NCBI GenBank assembly: GCA_946999045.1
Contig: CAMQBR010000043.1
Span: 1 to 16,462 of the forward strand
Origin: an uncultured Prevotella sp.
GTDB taxonomy: Bacteria > Bacteroidota > Bacteroidia > Bacteroidales > Bacteroidaceae
Length of the DNA stretch: 16,462 nt
Reading direction: 5' to 3'
The notes under the pieces are model-generated. The model made no database searches. It was not told the origin of the DNA and saw nothing but the letters and a program-made list of their open reading frames with translations. Below, piece after piece: positions 14,448 through 16,462 of the stretch. The translations under genes and the position numbers were made by a program. Every line of letters begins with the position of its first letter. The first letter of the stretch is position 1.

Positions 14448-14479
14448 CTCTTTTCTTACTAGAATGAAAGAAAATATGG

Positions 14480-14520
14480 GTTCTATAACGTTTCGTGGGG
14501 TAGCCGAGATGTTATAGAGC
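14480..14520. repeat. Stem-loop with 16-bp stem
   Basis: Bases 14480-14495 pair with 14505-14520 without a mismatch if G-U pairs are allowed, around the 9-nt loop TGGGGTAGC. The left arm GTTCTATAACGTTTCG shares GGTTCTATAA (with the preceding G) with the end of the 5571-5829 inverted repeat. The following TACATTTTTA would give a T tail on the plus strand, so it may be a terminator or a small palindromic repeat. Confidence 0.55.
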
Positions 14521-14844
14521 TACATTTTTACTAATGATACAACAGAGTGGTTATCAATCGCAAAAATTGAAAGGCTTTATTTATAATTTATCTAAATAAA
14601 ATTTCTTTTTTGTTTCACAATATAATAAAGTAGGGAAGTATGCGAAGTATCGAAAGTTATTAGGTAAAGAAAAATGTTTCACTATGTATACAATTATAAG
14701 TAGAGCTGAATGCGTAAGTTGTTTGTATGCAGGATGTTATAAATAAGCAAATGGTATAGTACGGTTATTATGTAGAGAAATAAGATAACCATCGTATAAT
14801 GTGCAACTTACATTATTTTCTAAAAAAGCTAATTTAAACAAAGA
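14521..14844. other. Gene-free region upstream of dnaA with nested inverted repeats
   Basis: No gene is supported here. GTAAGTTG (14714-14721) is complementary to CAACTTAC (14804-14811). Inside it TATA (14755-14758) plus GGTTAT (14763-14768) pair with ATAACC (14785-14790) plus TATA (14795-14798). ATAATGT/ACATTAT (14796-14802 and 14810-14816) offers an alternative fold. GAAGTAT is repeated at 14635 and 14644. I see no canonical DnaA box (TTATCCACA or close), so an origin is not supported, although the AT-rich, foldback-rich sequence next to dnaA keeps it open. Confidence 0.4.
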
Positions 14845-14876
14845 TTTGGTAAATCAACAATTCTTTTATAATTTTG
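14845..14876 (+). promoter_or_regulatory. dnaA promoter
   Basis: TTTG (14845-14848), a 20-bp spacer and TAATTTTG (14869-14876) match the Bacteroidetes sigma-A consensus fully. Transcription would begin near 14881-14883, leaving a leader of about 55 nt with no clear Shine-Dalgarno sequence before the ATG at 14936. Confidence 0.78.
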
Positions 14877-14935
14877 CAGTGGAAAGAAGATACAAAAAAC
14901 GGTTGAAAGACATACCGTAAATACGATATTTATCA

Positions 14936-16348
14936 ATGAATATAAGTGTTAACAGTGCTTGGGATAATAGTCTTACGCTTATCCGAAAGAATGTTTCTGA
15001 GCAGCAATATAATACATGGTTTAAGCCAATTGTGTGCGAGTCTTTTGATGAAACTACTCGCACTTTGTTGGTACAGGTCCCCAGTCCATTTGTTTACGAG
15101 TACCTAGAGGAGAATTATATTGACCTGTTAAGCAAGGTGTTGCAGCGTACTTTCTGTGAACATGTGCGCTTAAAATATCGTATTGTTACCGACAGAGAAC
15201 ATCATCTTACACAAGATATTGAGGCTGATGAAACCGATATATCTGTTAGCTCATGTCAACCAAAGATGCGTGCTAACCAATCTCCCACGCCTCTTGATGC
15301 CGCTCAACCACAACAGTTAGATCCAAATCTTAATCCGCATCAAACGTTTAACAACTACATTGAAGGCAATAGCAACAAGTTACCACGCTCTGTGGGACTT
15401 TCTATTGCTGAACATCCTACTAAAACACAATTCAATCCTATGTTTGTGTACGGCCCTTCTGGCTGCGGTAAGACACATCTTATCAATGCTATAGGTGTTC
15501 GTACCAAGCAATTGTATCCTCAAAAGAGAGTGTTATATGTGAGCGCACGTTTGTTCCAAGTGCAATATACCAATGCCGTATTACAGAACTCGGTCAACGA
15601 TTTCATTGCCTTTTATCAGACAATTGATCTGTTGATAGTGGATGATATACAAGAATGGATGACTGCTACCAAGACACAAGATACGTTTTTCCATATCTTC
15701 AACCACCTTTTTCGCAACGGTAAGCGCATCGTTTTAGCAAGCGATAGGCCACCAGTTGACCTTAAAGGTATGAACGAACGCTTACTTACGCGTTTTGCTT
15801 GTGGCTTGATAGCTGAACTAGAAAAGCCAAATGTGCAATTATGTCTGGATATTTTGAGACGCAAGATACGCCGAGACGGCTTGCAAATACCAGATGATGT
15901 TATTCAGTTTATTGCAGAAACCGCCAATGGAAGTGTGAGAGATTTGCAGGGAGTTATCAATTCTTTGCTGGCTTACTCTGTAGTTTACAACACAGAGGTT
16001 GATATGCGTTTGGCCGAACGTGTTATAAAACGTGCTGTAAAGATTGATGATAAACCGCTTACCATTGACGATATATTAGATAAGGTGTGCAGCCATTTCA
16101 ATGTAACCGTAGCGGCTGTAAATAGTAAGAGTCGTAAAAAAGATTTGGTTGAGGCACGACAAGTGTCTATGTATCTGGCTCAAAAATATACCAAGATGCC
16201 TGCTTCTCGCATCGGAAAGCTGGTTGGTGATCGTAATCATTCTACCGTTATCCATAGTTGTACATGCATTGAGCAACGCTTAAAGATAGATGCTATGTTC
16301 TCTAACGAGGTAATGAGCATAGAAAACTCGTTTAAACTAAAGAACTAA
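14936..16348 (+). CDS. dnaA: Chromosomal replication initiator protein DnaA
   Basis: The 470-residue product is the AAA+ protein that melts the chromosomal origin and helps load the replicative helicase. Domain I (about 6-85) begins AWDNSLTLIRKNVSEQQYNTWFKPI. A low-complexity Gln/Pro/Asp linker, domain II, covers about 90-132. The AAA+ core starts at NPHQTFNNYIEG; its Walker A is GPSGCGKT (173-180), Walker B is LLIVDDIQE (232-240), sensor I is VLASDRPP (266-273), and the arginine-rich NERLLTRF is at 280-287. Domain IV (about 375-470) carries the DNA-binding signature RIGKLVGDRNHSTVIHS (425-441), with Leu where Phe is common. The length fits Bacteroidales DnaA. The start is the ATG at 14936, behind a strong promoter. 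It is monocistronic in this view: the next promoter follows 60 bp after the stop. Confidence 0.98.
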   Translation: MNISVNSAWDNSLTLIRKNVSEQQYNTWFKPIVCESFDETTRTLLVQVPSPFVYEYLEENYIDLLSKVLQRTFCEHVRLKYRIVTDREHHLTQDIEADETDISVSSCQPKMRANQSPTPLDAAQPQQLDPNLNPHQTFNNYIEGNSNKLPRSVGLSIAEHPTKTQFNPMFVYGPSGCGKTHLINAIGVRTKQLYPQKRVLYVSARLFQVQYTNAVLQNSVNDFIAFYQTIDLLIVDDIQEWMTATKTQDTFFHIFNHLFRNGKRIVLASDRPPVDLKGMNERLLTRFACGLIAELEKPNVQLCLDILRRKIRRDGLQIPDDVIQFIAETANGSVRDLQGVINSLLAYSVVYNTEVDMRLAERVIKRAVKIDDKPLTIDDILDKVCSHFNVTVAAVNSKSRKKDLVEARQVSMYLAQKYTKMPASRIGKLVGDRNHSTVIHSCTCIEQRLKIDAMFSNEVMSIENSFKLKN

Positions 16349-16384
16349 CATCTCATACCCCCTTATCTTTTATTTTTATATTTA

Positions 16385-16416
16385 TTTGGATATTATTTAT
16401 AAATATAATACCTTTG
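16385..16416 (+). promoter_or_regulatory. Promoter downstream of dnaA
   Basis: TTTG (16385-16388), a 20-bp spacer and TACCTTTG (16409-16416) match the Bacteroidetes consensus fully. It drives a plus-strand transcript starting near 16421 that runs past the window edge. No start codon occurs in the 40 or so transcribed bases visible. Confidence 0.75.
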
Positions 16417-16429
16417 CCGTCGGTTTACA

Positions 16430-16462
16430 AACAGTAAGCTAAGGGTGCTCACTTTTATTCGT
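16430..16462 (+). promoter_or_regulatory. Possible 5' part of a TPP (THI-box) riboswitch, truncated
   Basis: The leader just after the promoter contains CTAAGGGTGCTCAC (16439-16452). TPP riboswitches begin with a stem ending in GGG-TGC followed by the P3 arm, and the diagnostic CTGAGA would come next, beyond the window edge. The position (start of a leader with a strong promoter) fits. With only the 5' fragment visible this is a guess from a short motif. Confidence 0.3.

Noticed and set aside
13702..14450. CRISPR array or tandem iterons in the gene-free region
   Set aside because: The repeats seen are two dispersed diverged copies and short hairpins; there is no regularly spaced direct repeat.
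14521..14935. Replication origin next to dnaA
   Set aside because: I looked for TTATCCACA-type DnaA boxes on both strands and found none; AT richness and foldbacks alone do not support an origin.

Overview
This AT-rich window is chromosomal DNA from a member of the phylum Bacteroidetes, most likely a Bacteroidales species close to Prevotella. Three things point there. Most genes lack a purine-rich Shine-Dalgarno sequence. Promoter-like sites match the Bacteroidetes sigma-A pattern TTTG-N19-21-TAnnTTTG. The gene content (ssb-gldE-phosphopantetheinyl transferase, DedA with a cytoplasmic TPR protein, a Bacteroides-type HisC, a Prevotella-like DnaA) also fits. The species call is inference.

Layout. 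Positions 1-390 hold a tRNA cluster: a 3' fragment of tRNA-Gly(GCC), tRNA-Leu(CAG), tRNA-Leu(GAG) and a complete tRNA-Gly(GCC), none with an encoded CCA. Positions 416-3376 (+) form a tight four-gene run: an unrecognised 184-residue protein, single-stranded DNA-binding protein, a GldE-like CNNM/CBS membrane protein with a TTG start, and a 4'-phosphopantetheinyl transferase. Facing it on the minus strand are a DedA membrane protein and, upstream of that, a TPR protein (3433-5539). A 259-bp segment with perfect 17-bp inverted ends (5571-5829) separates these from glnS (5844-7559, -). Then come mltG (8145-9191, -), hisC (9439-10467, -), a divergent MltF-like lytic transglycosylase lipoprotein (10661-11863, +), a strong bidirectional terminator, a six-segment membrane protein and a TrmH/SpoU rRNA methyltransferase (both -), a 1.2-kb gene-free stretch, and dnaA (14936-16348, +). 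The window ends in a promoter and the start of a leader RNA.

How the genes relate. They are mostly housekeeping: translation (tRNAs, glnS, rRNA methyltransferase), replication (ssb, dnaA), cell-wall turnover (mltG, mltF) and envelope proteins (GldE, DedA). No prophage, insertion sequence, CRISPR array or defence island is visible.

The unusual content is non-coding. (1) Two diverged copies of a roughly 400-bp intergenic repeat lie directly upstream of glnS and of the rRNA methyltransferase gene, in the same orientation relative to each gene, and both are bounded by TTATGCAAA-type promoter-like sequence. (2) Between the second copy and dnaA, a segment preceded by a perfect -7 element folds into five successive hairpins and ends in a terminator-like stem; it is a candidate small structured RNA on the minus strand. 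(3) There is a possible MITE-like element at 5571-5829. (4) Nested inverted repeats and a 16-bp-stem hairpin lie upstream of dnaA. (5) A possible truncated TPP-type riboswitch leader lies at the right edge.
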